A DNA stretch of 64,000 nucleotides from Phenylobacterium sp. (GTDB lineage: Bacteria; Pseudomonadota; Alphaproteobacteria; Caulobacterales; Caulobacteraceae): positions 1 through 64,000 of the forward strand of contig NZ_JAHBYD010000004.1 in NCBI RefSeq assembly GCF_019636135.1, read 5' to 3'. Both the position numbers and the translations under genes were made by a program. The notes under the pieces are model-generated. The model was not told the origin of the DNA. It worked only from the letters and a program-made list of their open reading frames with translations, and did no database searches. Every line of letters begins with the position of its first letter. Within the stretch, counting starts at the first letter, position 1. Shown piece by piece: positions 8,228 through 17,071 of this stretch.

Positions 8228-10291
8228 ATGTCCCGCACACGCGCCCTCGCGCGCGCCCTCCGCCTTGGCGCCTGCGCCTGGCCCGCCCTCGCTTGCCCGA
8301 CGCCCGCCTGGAGCGCGGACGAGGCCCCGCCCACCGTCGACAGCGTCATCGTCACCGGCGCGCGCAACCCGGAAGACCCGCCGGTGGTCCAGGCGGCCCG
8401 CAAGCGCCTGTCCGAGACGCCCGGCGCCGTCTCCGTGATCTCGCAGGAGAGCTACGCCGGCCGCTTCGCCGTGGCCCTCGACGACGTCCTGCGCGACGCG
8501 CCCGGCGTCTACGCGCAGAAGAAGTGGGGCGGCGACATCCGCATCTCGATCCGCGGCTCGGGCATCGGCAACGCCAACCACAACCGCGGCCTGCTGATCG
8601 CGCAGGACGGCGTGCCGCTGAACGAGGCCGACGGCTACGGCGACAGCCAGATCGCCGATCCGCTCAACACCCGCTTCACCGAGGTCTACCGCGGCGGCAA
8701 TGCGCTGCGCTTCGGCGGCGCGCTGCTGGGCGGGGCGATCAACATGGTGACGCCGACCGGCAGGACGGCCGGCTACGACACCCTGCTGCGCGTGGACGGC
8801 GGCAGCTTCGGCCTGCACCGCGAGCATGTCGCCGTGGCCCGGCAGGCCGGCGACTGGGACGTCTACGCCGCGGCCACCAACCAGCGCGGGCAGGGCTGGC
8901 GCCCGCAGAGCCAGCAGAACATCCAGTTCGGCTCGCTGAACGTGGGCCGGAGCTTCGGCGAGGACCGCGAGGTCCGCCTGATCATCAATGGGTCCAACAT
9001 CAACCAGGAGATCCCCGGCGCGCTCACCCGCGCGCAGTTCGACGCCAACCCGCGCCAGCCCGCGCCCGGCAACTACGCCAACGACCAGGGCCGCAACCAG
9101 CGCGGCGTGCGCACGTCGCTGCGCACCACGTGGCGGCTCGGCGACTCCACCGTGTTCGAGGGCGCGGTCTACGGCGTCTGGAAGGACCTCGACCATCCGA
9201 TCTTCCAGGTCATCGACCAGGAGAGCCGCAACTACGGCGCCTTCGGCCGCCTCGACTGGCAGGGGGAACTGGGCGGCCGCCGCGCCGACGCCTATCTCGG
9301 CGCCTGGCTGCGCACCGGCGACCTCGACTCCAACTTCTACGTCAACGTGAAGGGCGCCCGCGGCGCGCCGACCTCGCGCACCCGCCAGAACGCCGACGCC
9401 ACCGACGTCTTCGGCGAGGGCCGCCTCTTCGTCAGCGACCGGCTGGCCCTGGTGGCCGGCGCGACCTGGGGCACGGCCGACCGCGACTACCAGCAGTATG
9501 CGATCCCCGGCCAGCCCGCGACCTTCAACCTGAAGGCCTCGAAGGCCTACGCGTGGCTCGCCCCGCGCATCGGCCTTCTCTGGGAGGACGAGGGCGGCGT
9601 GCAGTTGTTCGCCAACCTCACGAAATCGGTGGAGCCGCCGAACCACGGCTCGCTGTCGCCCACCGGGACCGGCTTCGCGCCCGTGAAAGCCCAGGCCGCC
9701 TGGACCGCCGAGATCGGGACCCGGGGCCGCCGCGGCCCGCTCACCTGGGACCTCACCGCCTACCGCGCCGAACTCGACCGCGAACTGCTGCAGTTCACGG
9801 TGGCGCCGAATATCCCGGCCTCCACCTTCAACGCCGGCGACACCGTCCACCAGGGCGTCGAGGCGGCGCTGGACTGGGAGGTCGCGAAGGGCCTTCGCCT
9901 GCGCCAGACCTACACCTTCTCCGACTTCCGCTTCCGGGGGGACAGCCAGTACGGCGACAACCGCCTGCCGATCGCGCCGAAGCACTTCTACCGCGCCGAG
10001 CTGCGCTGGCGGCATCCATCGGGCTGGTTCGTCGCGCCGTCGCTCGAGGCCTCGTCCGCCGTCTGGGTCGACTACCGCAACACGACGAAGGCGCCGGCCT
10101 ACACGGTGTTCAACCTGGGCGCCGGATACGCCGTGAACGACCGCGTCAGCGTCTTCCTCGACATCCGCAACCTCGCGGGCAAGGACTACATCTCCAACGT
10201 CCAGGCGCAGATCGCGGCTACCGTGGCCAGCGCCGCCTACTGGCCCGGCGACGGGCGTTCCGTGTTCGGAGGCCTCACATGGTCGTTCTGA
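8228..10291 (+). CDS. TonB-dependent outer membrane receptor, probably copper-related
   Basis: A 687-residue receptor. It begins with a signal peptide (to about ...PAWSADEA), then a TonB-box-like stretch (DSVIVTGAR), a plug domain (LSETPGAVSVISQESYAGR, DVLRDAPGVYAQKKWGGDIR, IRGSGIGNANHN) and a beta-barrel ending in an aromatic residue (VFGGLTWSF). It imports a ligand across the outer membrane using TonB/ExbBD energy. Flanking DUF2946 and PCuAC genes suggest copper, by comparison with OprC/NosA-type loci; the barrel itself does not identify the ligand. The ATG at 8228 is chosen because the signal peptide starts there, though the upstream GGAA is a weak ribosome site. The same frame is open further upstream but that part overlaps DUF2946. 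Confidence 0.9.
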   Translation: MSRTRALARALRLGACAWPALACPTPAWSADEAPPTVDSVIVTGARNPEDPPVVQAARKRLSETPGAVSVISQESYAGRFAVALDDVLRDAPGVYAQKKWGGDIRISIRGSGIGNANHNRGLLIAQDGVPLNEADGYGDSQIADPLNTRFTEVYRGGNALRFGGALLGGAINMVTPTGRTAGYDTLLRVDGGSFGLHREHVAVARQAGDWDVYAAATNQRGQGWRPQSQQNIQFGSLNVGRSFGEDREVRLIINGSNINQEIPGALTRAQFDANPRQPAPGNYANDQGRNQRGVRTSLRTTWRLGDSTVFEGAVYGVWKDLDHPIFQVIDQESRNYGAFGRLDWQGELGGRRADAYLGAWLRTGDLDSNFYVNVKGARGAPTSRTRQNADATDVFGEGRLFVSDRLALVAGATWGTADRDYQQYAIPGQPATFNLKASKAYAWLAPRIGLLWEDEGGVQLFANLTKSVEPPNHGSLSPTGTGFAPVKAQAAWTAEIGTRGRRGPLTWDLTAYRAELDRELLQFTVAPNIPASTFNAGDTVHQGVEAALDWEVAKGLRLRQTYTFSDFRFRGDSQYGDNRLPIAPKHFYRAELRWRHPSGWFVAPSLEASSAVWVDYRNTTKAPAYTVFNLGAGYAVNDRVSVFLDIRNLAGKDYISNVQAQIAATVASAAYWPGDGRSVFGGLTWSF

Positions 10292-10391
10292 GACTGGCCG
10301 CGGCGGGGGCGGCGCCGCGCGGGCCGTCAGCCTCGTCCCCGCGACACCAGCGCCTGATGCCGGCCACGTTCATCACGACTAAGGTGTCCGC

Positions 10392-10832
10392 ATGAAGCTC
10401 GCCCTCGCCGCCGCCGCGGCGCTCACCCTCGCCGCCACCGCCGCGCACGCCGCGCCGAAGGTCTCCGCCGCCTGGAGCCGGCCCGCCGCCCAGGGCTCGA
10501 CCGGCGCGGGCTACATGACACTCAGCAACGCGGGCCCCGCCGACGCGCTGGTCGCCGTCGAGAGCCCGCTCTCGGGCCATGTGATGATCCACCAGTCGGC
10601 GGTCGCGAACGGCATGGCCTCGATGAAGATGGTCGACCGCGTGCCCGTGGCGACCGGCCGGAGCGTCACATTCGCCCCCGGCGGATACCACCTGATGTTC
10701 ATGGGCCTGACCAGGGCGCTCGGCGTCGGCGACACGCTGCCCGCCACCCTGGTCTTCGCCAGCGGCGCGAGGGTGAAGGCGTCGTTCGTCGTGGGTTTGG
10801 CCCCGCCGGTCGCCGCGCCCGCCCGCAAGTGA
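10392..10832 (+). CDS. Periplasmic copper chaperone PCu(A)C
   Basis: A 146-residue protein with a signal peptide (MKLALAAAAALTLAATAAHA) and a PCuAC (DUF461) domain. The Cu(I)-binding pattern HxMxH...M...HxM is partly visible as HVMIHQSAVANGMASM and, further on, GGYHLMFMGL. PCuAC proteins carry copper in the periplasm, typically to cytochrome c oxidase assembly. It follows the TonB receptor by 100 bp on the same strand and probably belongs to the same transcript. AAGG lies upstream of the ATG. This is the strongest evidence that the cluster handles copper. Confidence 0.93.
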   Translation: MKLALAAAAALTLAATAAHAAPKVSAAWSRPAAQGSTGAGYMTLSNAGPADALVAVESPLSGHVMIHQSAVANGMASMKMVDRVPVATGRSVTFAPGGYHLMFMGLTRALGVGDTLPATLVFASGARVKASFVVGLAPPVAAPARK

Positions 10833-10939
10833 CCGCCTGACAAAAATGTAACGCGCGTAACGGGGCGGCCCGGAGGCATGATCGCGCCGATTTCGCCCTA
10901 TCGCCCCTCGCGGCGCATCGAGAGAGCACGACCCCACCC

Positions 10940-13021
10940 ATGAAGACCCCCTGGCTCGCCGTCGCGTCCGCGGCCGCCCTGCTCGTGGCGGCCCCCGTCC
11001 TGTCCGGGCCCGCCTTCGCCGCCGACGGCGCCACCGCCCCCGAAACCCCCGTGCGCGACCTGACGAAGGCGCCGCGCATGGGGCCGTGGGGCTTCGACGC
11101 CACGGGCATGGACCGCTCGGTGAGGCCCGGCGACGACTTCTTCCGCTACGCCAACGGCGCCTACATGGAGAAGCTGGAGATCCCGGCCGACCGCTCCAGC
11201 TACGGCGCCTTCAACACCCTCGACGAACTGTCCAGCGACCGCCTGAGGGCCGTCATCGAAAAGGCCTCGGCCGCCGCCGCCGCGCACGGCCCCGAGGCCC
11301 AGGTGGGCGCGCTCTACAGGAGCTACATGGACGAGGCCAGGGTCGAGGCCCTGGGCGCCACGCCGCTGGCTCCCGATCTCGCCAGGATCCGCGCCGCGAG
11401 GAGCCGCGACGAGATCGCCCGCCTGATGGGGGCGACCGCCAAGGGCTTCGGCCGCAGTTTCTTCGACCCGCAGGTCTACGACGACTCCAAGGACCCGCTG
11501 AGGTACGCGGTCTACCTGAGCCAGGGCGGCGTCACGCTGCCCGACCGCGACTACTACCTCGACGACAGGTTCAAGCCGCAGCGCGAGGCCTACGAGGCCT
11601 ACATCGCGAAGATGCTGAAGCTGGGCGGCTGGGCGAACCCGGAGGCGAACGCCAGGGCGATCGTCGCCATGGAGACCGAGATCGCCAAGGTCTCGTGGAC
11701 CCGCGCCGAGCGCCGCGACGACGACAAGACCTACAACCCCGTCGAGACCGCCGAACTGGCGCGCTTCGCGCCGGGCTTCCCCTGGGCCGCCTTCCTGGCC
11801 GGCGCCGACCTGTCGGCGGCCCGGCGCGTGATCGTGGCGGAGAACACCGCCTTCCCGAAGATCGCCCAGGTGTTCGCCCGGACCGACGTCGAGACGCTGA
11901 AGGCCTGGCTCGCCTTCACGACCACCGACCAGGCTTCGCCGTACCTGTCGAAGGCCTTCGACCAGGCCCGCTTCGACTTCCGCTCGAAGACGCTGTCGGG
12001 CGTCCAGCAGCAGCGGCCGCGCTGGAAGCGGGCGGTCGATACGGTGGACGGCAGCCTGGGCGGGGCGGTCGGCAAGCTCTACGTCGAGGCCTACTTCCCG
12101 CCCGAGAACAAGGCGCGGATGGAGGCCCTGGTCGGCGATATCCGCACCGCGCTCGCCGCCCGTATCCGCAGGCTCGACTGGATGGGCCCCGAGACCAAGG
12201 CCAAGGCGCTGGAGAAGCTCGGCAAGTTCAACGTGAAGATCGGCTATCCCGACAAATGGCGCGACTACGCCGCGCTCACGATCAGGGCCGACGACCTCTA
12301 TGGCGACATCGAGCGCGCCTCGGCCTTCGACTGGGACTACCGGATCAGGCGGATCAACGACCCGGTCGACCGCGGCGAGTGGGAGATGACCCCCGGCACG
12401 ATCAACGCCTACTATTCCCCGACCCGGAACGAGATCGTCTTCCCGGCCGCCATCCTGCAGCCGCCGTTCTTCGACCCTGAGGGCGACCCGGCCGTCAACT
12501 ACGGCGGCATCGGCGGGGTGATCGGCCACGAGATCACCCACGGCTTCGACGACCAGGGCCGCAAGTCGGACGGCGACGGCCGCCTGGCCGAATGGTGGAC
12601 CGCCGAGGATGCCGCCAAGTTCAACGCCCGGGCCAAGGTCCTGGGCGACCAGTACTCGGCCACCGAGATCCTGCCGGGCGCGAAGATCAACGGCGAGTTG
12701 ACCATGGGCGAGAACATCGCCGACCTGGGCGGCCTGCTGCTGGCGCTCGATGCCTACCACCTGTCGCTGAAGGGCCGCCCCGCGCCGGTGATCGACGGGC
12801 TGACCGGCGACCAGCGCGTGTTCCTGGGCTGGGCGCAGGTGTGGCGGGGCAAGTACCGCGACGACCTGATGAAGCAGATCCTGGTCAGCGACCCGCATTC
12901 GCCCCCGGTCGCCCGCGTCGACATCCCCGTGCGCAACATCGACGCCTTCTACGAGGCCTTCGACGTGAAGCCTGGCGACCCGATGTACATCCCGCCCGAG
13001 AAGCGCGCGCGGATCTGGTGA
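10940..13021 (+). CDS. M13 family zinc metallopeptidase (PepO/neprilysin-like)
   Basis: A 693-residue secreted endopeptidase with a signal peptide (through ...GPAFAADG). The M13 N-terminal domain begins at DRSVRPGDDFFRYANGAYME. The catalytic domain shows NAYYSPTRNEIVFPAAILQPP, the zinc motif HEITHGFDDQGR (HExxH, about residue 530) and the downstream ligand Glu in GENIADLGGL. The C-terminus ends in the family-type RVDIPVRNIDAFYEAFDVKPGDPMYIPPEKRARIW. It should cut short peptides in the periplasm. It is the last gene before a repeat-filled gap. Arg AGG codons are unusually frequent here (for example in GCCAGG and CTGAGG), more than in the neighbouring TonB gene. Confidence 0.95.
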   Translation: MKTPWLAVASAAALLVAAPVLSGPAFAADGATAPETPVRDLTKAPRMGPWGFDATGMDRSVRPGDDFFRYANGAYMEKLEIPADRSSYGAFNTLDELSSDRLRAVIEKASAAAAAHGPEAQVGALYRSYMDEARVEALGATPLAPDLARIRAARSRDEIARLMGATAKGFGRSFFDPQVYDDSKDPLRYAVYLSQGGVTLPDRDYYLDDRFKPQREAYEAYIAKMLKLGGWANPEANARAIVAMETEIAKVSWTRAERRDDDKTYNPVETAELARFAPGFPWAAFLAGADLSAARRVIVAENTAFPKIAQVFARTDVETLKAWLAFTTTDQASPYLSKAFDQARFDFRSKTLSGVQQQRPRWKRAVDTVDGSLGGAVGKLYVEAYFPPENKARMEALVGDIRTALAARIRRLDWMGPETKAKALEKLGKFNVKIGYPDKWRDYAALTIRADDLYGDIERASAFDWDYRIRRINDPVDRGEWEMTPGTINAYYSPTRNEIVFPAAILQPPFFDPEGDPAVNYGGIGGVIGHEITHGFDDQGRKSDGDGRLAEWWTAEDAAKFNARAKVLGDQYSATEILPGAKINGELTMGENIADLGGLLLALDAYHLSLKGRPAPVIDGLTGDQRVFLGWAQVWRGKYRDDLMKQILVSDPHSPPVARVDIPVRNIDAFYEAFDVKPGDPMYIPPEKRARIW

Positions 13022-13025
13022 CCCC

Positions 13026-13193
13026 TCCCTCCCTTAATGGGGAGGGACAGGCCGCGTAGCGGCCAGGGTGGGGCAGTGTGGGTCGGAACCCAGCGCGTGG
13101 GGATTTGCCAATCCCGAAGCGCCAGCGCTTTGGATCAGGCTTCCCCACCCTGCGCGCCTGACGGCGCGCTGTCCCTCCCCATTAAGGGAGGGA
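13026..13193. repeat. Family A inverted repeat
   Basis: Long imperfect palindrome directly after the M13 peptidase stop. The left arm (13026-13073) begins CTCCCTTAATGGGGAGGGAC and the right arm (13143-13193) ends with its complement. Inner arms differ mainly at the CCGCGTAGCGGCC / GCGCGCCTGACGGCGCGC positions, each itself a small hairpin. The same arms occur at 3706-3748 and 4047-4103. A likely role is 3'-end formation for the peptidase transcript. Confidence 0.8.
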
Positions 13194-13240
13194 AGATTTT
13201 TGACTCTTTCGTCGAAACTTGGGGTCGCCAGACAAAGAAT

Positions 13241-13321
13241 CGGCCCGCAGCGGGGGATAGTCGCTGCGGGCCGCCTTGAGCAGTCGCTCTGATAGAGCGG
13301 GCGTTTCCTCCCCGAAACGCC
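13241..13321. ncRNA. Candidate structured RNA: three consecutive perfect hairpins
   Basis: Three hairpins follow each other in non-coding sequence: 13241-13273 (12-bp perfect GC-rich stem, 9-nt loop), 13285-13299 (CGCTCT-gat-AGAGCG) and 13300-13321 (GGCGTTTC-ctcccc-GAAACGCC). Read on the minus strand, the large stem comes last and is followed by ATTCTTTGTC, like an intrinsic terminator; this could end the hisS-hisZ-hisG transcript or an independent small RNA. Read on the plus strand, the third hairpin presents a CCUCCCC loop, a pattern of alphaproteobacterial small RNAs that bind ribosome-binding sites. The strand cannot be decided from sequence. No clear promoter was found on either side. 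Confidence 0.45.
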
Positions 13322-13473
13322 GGAGACCTCAGGACTAGCGCCTTCATGTCTCTCGCGATGTGACAGGACGGCAATTTTCTACCCGAGTCAACGGGGCCTC
13401 ACTCGGAATTGAGCACGGATGACGATAAAACTGCACTTCGCGGGAAGCTTTGCGTCGTTTTTTGACGGGCTAG

Positions 13474-14421
13474 TCAAAATACGCGTTCTTCCAATCGCCG
13501 GAACGGCAGGCACCTGACGTCGAAGACGAAGTCCGGCTTCGACACCGTGACCGGGCCCAGCCCCGCCGCGCTGAGCGCCAGCGCCGAATCCGCCACCTGG
13601 GTCGAATCGACGAGAAGGCCGTTCGGCCGCCGCGATGCGCCCGCCGCCACCAGCCCCTCGACCACCGCCGCCTCGGCCGCGTCGCCGCGCGCCGGCCAGG
13701 CCAGCGTCGCGCTCTTGAGCGCCGCCGCGCGGGCCTCGACGATCCGCAGCAGCCGTTCCGCCGCCGTCAGGGCGTCCGCATCCCACGCCGCGCGCAGGCT
13801 GGCCGCCAGTTGCGCCTGGCTCTTCAGCATCACGCCGTCGCCCAGCACCTTCAGCCCGTTGGCCTGCAGCGTCGCGCCCGTGGTGGTGATGTCGACCACC
13901 AGCTCGGCCGCGCCCGTCGCCGGCGCCCCTTCGGTCGCCCCGCCCGACTCCACGATCCGGTAGTCGGCCACGCCGTGGCGCGCGAAGAAGGCGCGGGTCT
14001 GCGCCAGGTACTTGGTCGCCACCCGCATCCGCCGGCCGGTCCGCGACAGGTGCTCGTGGGCCACCTCCTCCAGGTCGGCCATGTTCTCCACGTCGAGCCA
14101 GCTCTTGGGCGCGGCCACCACCAGGTCGGCCCGGCCGAAGCCCAGCGCGCGCAGCAGCAGCACGCGGCTGTCCAGGTCCTCGCCGCGCTCGCGCAGCAGG
14201 TCCTCGCCGGTGACGCCCAGGTGGACCTCCCCCGCATCCAGCGCGTCGGCGATGTCGGCCGCCGACAGCAGCCGCACCTGCGCGCCGGGTACGCCCTTCA
14301 GGCTGGCGACGTAGCCGCGCGCGCCGCCGGTGACCTCGAGCTTCAGCCCGCTGTCGGCCAGCCAGCCCTCGACCTGTTCCTTCAGCCGCCCCTTGGACGG
14401 AATGGCGATGATCAGGCTCAT
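13474..14421 (-). CDS. hisG: ATP phosphoribosyltransferase catalytic subunit HisG
   Basis: First enzyme of histidine synthesis, joining ATP and PRPP. The 315-residue protein starts MSLIIAIPSKGRLKEQV and shows LGVTGEDLLRERG and the PRPP-binding region ELVVDITTTGATLQANGLKVL. The catalytic core is complete by about residue 225. The last 90 residues (from TAAERLLRIVEARAAAL) are an extension that I do not recognise as the usual regulatory domain. The ATG overlaps the hisZ stop (ATGA), so translation is coupled. The neighbouring HisZ implies a hetero-octameric HisG-HisZ enzyme, which makes the extra C-terminal part notable because HisZ-dependent HisG proteins are normally short. Confidence 0.95.
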   Translation of the reverse strand: MSLIIAIPSKGRLKEQVEGWLADSGLKLEVTGGARGYVASLKGVPGAQVRLLSAADIADALDAGEVHLGVTGEDLLRERGEDLDSRVLLLRALGFGRADLVVAAPKSWLDVENMADLEEVAHEHLSRTGRRMRVATKYLAQTRAFFARHGVADYRIVESGGATEGAPATGAAELVVDITTTGATLQANGLKVLGDGVMLKSQAQLAASLRAAWDADALTAAERLLRIVEARAAALKSATLAWPARGDAAEAAVVEGLVAAGASRRPNGLLVDSTQVADSALALSAAGLGPVTVSKPDFVFDVRCLPFRRLEERVF

Positions 14422-15563
14422 GCTTCGCCTCCCGGCCCCTCGCCGTCGCGCCACGCCCGCCAGGGCCGGACCATGCAGCCCACCGCCCGCGCGTCGCCCG
14501 CGCCGCCCAACCGCGTCAGCAGGCCGTCGTAACGACCCCCCACGGCCACCGGCCGCTCGGGCCCGAGGCCGGCCGACCGCACCTCGAAGGTGATGCCGTC
14601 GTAGTAGTCGAACGCGTGGCCCAGCGCCGGGGTGAACCGCGTCGCCTCGGGGGGGGCGATCCGCGACAGCTCCTGCAACCGCGCCTCCCAGCCGCCGAGC
14701 GCCGCCTTCAGCGCCGCGTCCTTCCGGCCCGCCAGCTCGCGGACCTTGGCGAAGGCGTAGGCCGGCGCGTCGTCGATCGCCATGAAGGCGCGGATCGCGT
14801 CGGCCTGGCCCTCGGTCAGCGCCGGCGCCTGGGCCGCCTCGGCCTTGCGCACCAGCCGCGCGGCGATCTCCGCCGGCCCGCGGCCGCCCACGGGCTCCAC
14901 GCCCGCCAGCGCCCAGACTTCCTCCAGCAAGGCCGCCGCCTGCGCTTCCGAGAGCCCCGCCAGCAGCCCGGCCAGCGTGCCGCCGCCGGACCCGTTCGCC
15001 TCGCCGACGCGCGACAGCTCGTTCCACAGCAGCCGCGGCCGTCCGGCCACGCGCTTCAGCCGGCCGCTGAGCCCCTCCGGCAGGTCCAGGCTTTCCACGA
15101 ACGCCGAGAACAGCGCCACGTCGCCCAGCCACAGCGACAGGTCCTTGCGCCCGCCCGCCGCCGCCGCGCGCCACGCCAAGCCCGCGATCTCGGCGTCCGC
15201 CGCCTCGACCGCGCCGCCGCCCGGCGAGAACATCTCCAGCCCGACCTGCACGAACTCCTCGGGCCTGTCGGCCCCTGACGACGCCCGGAACGCCGCGCCC
15301 TCGTACCAGTAGGCGCCGGCCGCGCGGCCGCTCTCGATGTGCCGGCGGGCGATGGCCACGGTGAAGTCGGGCCGCAGGCAGCTCTCGGCCCCGCCCTCGG
15401 ACTGCACGACGAACAGCCGCGCCCGCATCGCCTCGCCGGCGAGGTCGAGCAGCAGGTTCAGCGGCTGCAGCAGCGGCGCGTCGGCGCGCTCGGCCCCGGA
15501 GGCCTCCAGGGGCGCGCGGACGGCGGCCGCGATCTCGGCCGGGACGGCGGGCTCGACGCGCAT
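14418..15563 (-). CDS. hisZ: ATP phosphoribosyltransferase regulatory subunit HisZ
   Basis: A 381-residue paralogue of class II histidyl-tRNA synthetase without the anticodon-binding domain; with HisG it forms the first enzyme of histidine synthesis and mediates feedback inhibition. Visible synthetase-like parts are LRPDFTVAIARRHIE, AYWYEGAAFR, EEFVQVGLEMFSPGG, FTPALGHAFDYYDGITFEV and VAVGGRYDGLLTRLGG. The start codon shares one base with the hisS stop (TGATG), and its own stop overlaps the hisG start by four bases. The divergence from HisS just upstream (motif 2 lost) fits the non-catalytic role. Confidence 0.94.
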   Translation of the reverse strand: MRVEPAVPAEIAAAVRAPLEASGAERADAPLLQPLNLLLDLAGEAMRARLFVVQSEGGAESCLRPDFTVAIARRHIESGRAAGAYWYEGAAFRASSGADRPEEFVQVGLEMFSPGGGAVEAADAEIAGLAWRAAAAGGRKDLSLWLGDVALFSAFVESLDLPEGLSGRLKRVAGRPRLLWNELSRVGEANGSGGGTLAGLLAGLSEAQAAALLEEVWALAGVEPVGGRGPAEIAARLVRKAEAAQAPALTEGQADAIRAFMAIDDAPAYAFAKVRELAGRKDAALKAALGGWEARLQELSRIAPPEATRFTPALGHAFDYYDGITFEVRSAGLGPERPVAVGGRYDGLLTRLGGAGDARAVGCMVRPWRAWRDGEGPGGEA

Positions 15564-17071
15564 CACTGCGCGTCCAGGATGCGCCGCAGCGCCGCGACCA
15601 GCTCGCCGCGCGGGATCGTCTGCTGGCCCGGCCGCTCGGCCCGCCACTCGGCGTTGTCGCTGACCTTCGAGGCCAGCTCGCGGCCGAGGTCGAGGTCCTT
15701 CACGGTGACCGTCCCGGCCGCCAGCTCGTCGTCGCCGACGATGATGGCGGCGGGCGACAGCCGCCGGTCCGCATACTTCATCTGCGCCTTCATGCCCGAC
15801 GAGCCCAGGTAGACCTCGGCCGGGATCCCCGCCGCGCGCACCTCGCGGGCGACGGCGAAGTAGTCGGCCATCCGGTCGGGCGAGAAGGCGATCACCACCA
15901 CCGGCCCCCGCGCGGCCCTGGCCATGTCGCGGCCCGCGGCCCGGAGCGCCGAGGCCAGCCGCGAGACGCCGAACGAGAAGCCGGTGGCCGGCGTCCGCTC
16001 GCCGGTGAACCGCGCCACCAGGTCGTCGTAGCGCCCGCCGCCGCCGATGGAGCCGAACCGCATCGGCTGGCCCTTCTCGTCCAGCGTGGAGAGCAGCAGC
16101 TCCGCCTCGAACACCGGGCCGGTGTAGTATTCGAGCCCCCGCACCACCGAGGGGTCGACGATGGCGCGCTCGGCGCCCACGCCCAGGCCCTTCAGCGCCG
16201 CGTCGATGGCGGCCAGCTCCGCCAGCCCCTCGTCGCCCTCGGCCGAGCCGCCGACCACGTCGGCCAGCTTCGCCAGCGTCTCCGCCCGCCCGCCGACCCC
16301 GGCCGCGGTGAACGCCAGCACCCGCTCGGCCGCCGAGGCGTTCAGCCCCGCGCCCCTGGTGAAGGCGCCGGACTCGTCCTTGCGCCCCTCGCCCAGCAGG
16401 AGGCGCACGCCGTCCGGCCCCAGCCGGTCCAGCTTGTCCACGGCCCGCAGCACCGCCAGCTTCTGGCCCTCGTCGGTCACGCCCGCCGCGGCCATCAGGC
16501 CGTTCAGCAGCTTGCGGTTGTTGATCTTGATCACCGCCGCGCCGGCCGGCAGGCCCGCGGCCTCCAGGCCCTCGGCCACCATGGCGATGATCTCGGCGTC
16601 GGCTTCCGGGCGCGCCGAGCCCACCGTGTCGGCGTCGCACTGCACGAACTCGCGGAACCGGCCCGGTCCCGGCTTCTCGTTGCGCCATACCGGACCGTAG
16701 GCGTAGCGGCGGAACGGCTTGGGCAGCGTCTCCCAGTTCTGCGCCGCGAACCGCGCCAGCGGCGCCGTCAGGTCGTAGCGCAGCGCCACCCACTGCTCGT
16801 CGTCGTCGGTCAGCGCGAAGACGCCCTCGTTCGGGCGGTCGGTGTCGGGCAGGAACTTGCCGAGCGCGTCGACGTACTCGAACGCCCCGGTCTCCAGCGG
16901 CTCGAAGCCCCAGCGCTCGTAGACGCCGCTGACGGCGGCCAGGATCGCGCGCTCGCCGACCACGTCGCGGGCGCGCCGGTCGATGAATCCGCGGGGCGTT
17001 CGGGCTTCGGGGCGCTCGCTCATGGCGGGGCGCTTAGCGTCTGGGGCGGTCTCACTCAAGGAAAGGCTCAT
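15563..17071 (-). CDS. hisS: Histidyl-tRNA synthetase (eukaryote-like alphaproteobacterial type)
   Basis: Class II synthetase of 502 residues that charges tRNA-His. Motif 1 lies near TPRGFIDRRARDVVGERAI. Motif 2 reads FRRYAYGPVWRNEKPGPGRF followed by REFVQCDADTVG, which resembles eukaryotic HisRS more than the standard bacterial form (RQFHQ...E). The histidine motif is VVRGLEYYTGPVFEAEL and motif 3 is ATGFSFGVSRL. The anticodon-binding domain ends the protein. This divergent type is known in a group of alphaproteobacteria whose tRNA-His lacks the extra G-1 base, including Caulobacter. The start is uncertain: an ATG at 17023 (MSERPEARTPRG) is equally plausible and neither has a good ribosome site. 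Confidence 0.95.
   Translation of the reverse strand: MSLSLSETAPDAKRPAMSERPEARTPRGFIDRRARDVVGERAILAAVSGVYERWGFEPLETGAFEYVDALGKFLPDTDRPNEGVFALTDDDEQWVALRYDLTAPLARFAAQNWETLPKPFRRYAYGPVWRNEKPGPGRFREFVQCDADTVGSARPEADAEIIAMVAEGLEAAGLPAGAAVIKINNRKLLNGLMAAAGVTDEGQKLAVLRAVDKLDRLGPDGVRLLLGEGRKDESGAFTRGAGLNASAAERVLAFTAAGVGGRAETLAKLADVVGGSAEGDEGLAELAAIDAALKGLGVGAERAIVDPSVVRGLEYYTGPVFEAELLLSTLDEKGQPMRFGSIGGGGRYDDLVARFTGERTPATGFSFGVSRLASALRAAGRDMARAARGPVVVIAFSPDRMADYFAVAREVRAAGIPAEVYLGSSGMKAQMKYADRRLSPAAIIVGDDELAAGTVTVKDLDLGRELASKVSDNAEWRAERPGQQTIPRGELVAALRRILDAQ

Noticed and set aside
10898..12898. Long minus-strand frame opposite the M13 peptidase
   Set aside because: Antisense shadow; the plus strand carries signal peptide, HExxH and all family motifs.
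13135..13374. Minus-strand frame across the hairpin cluster (about 80 codons) as a leader peptide
   Set aside because: It runs through perfect hairpins and a family A repeat, lacks a ribosome site, and has no run of a regulatory amino acid.
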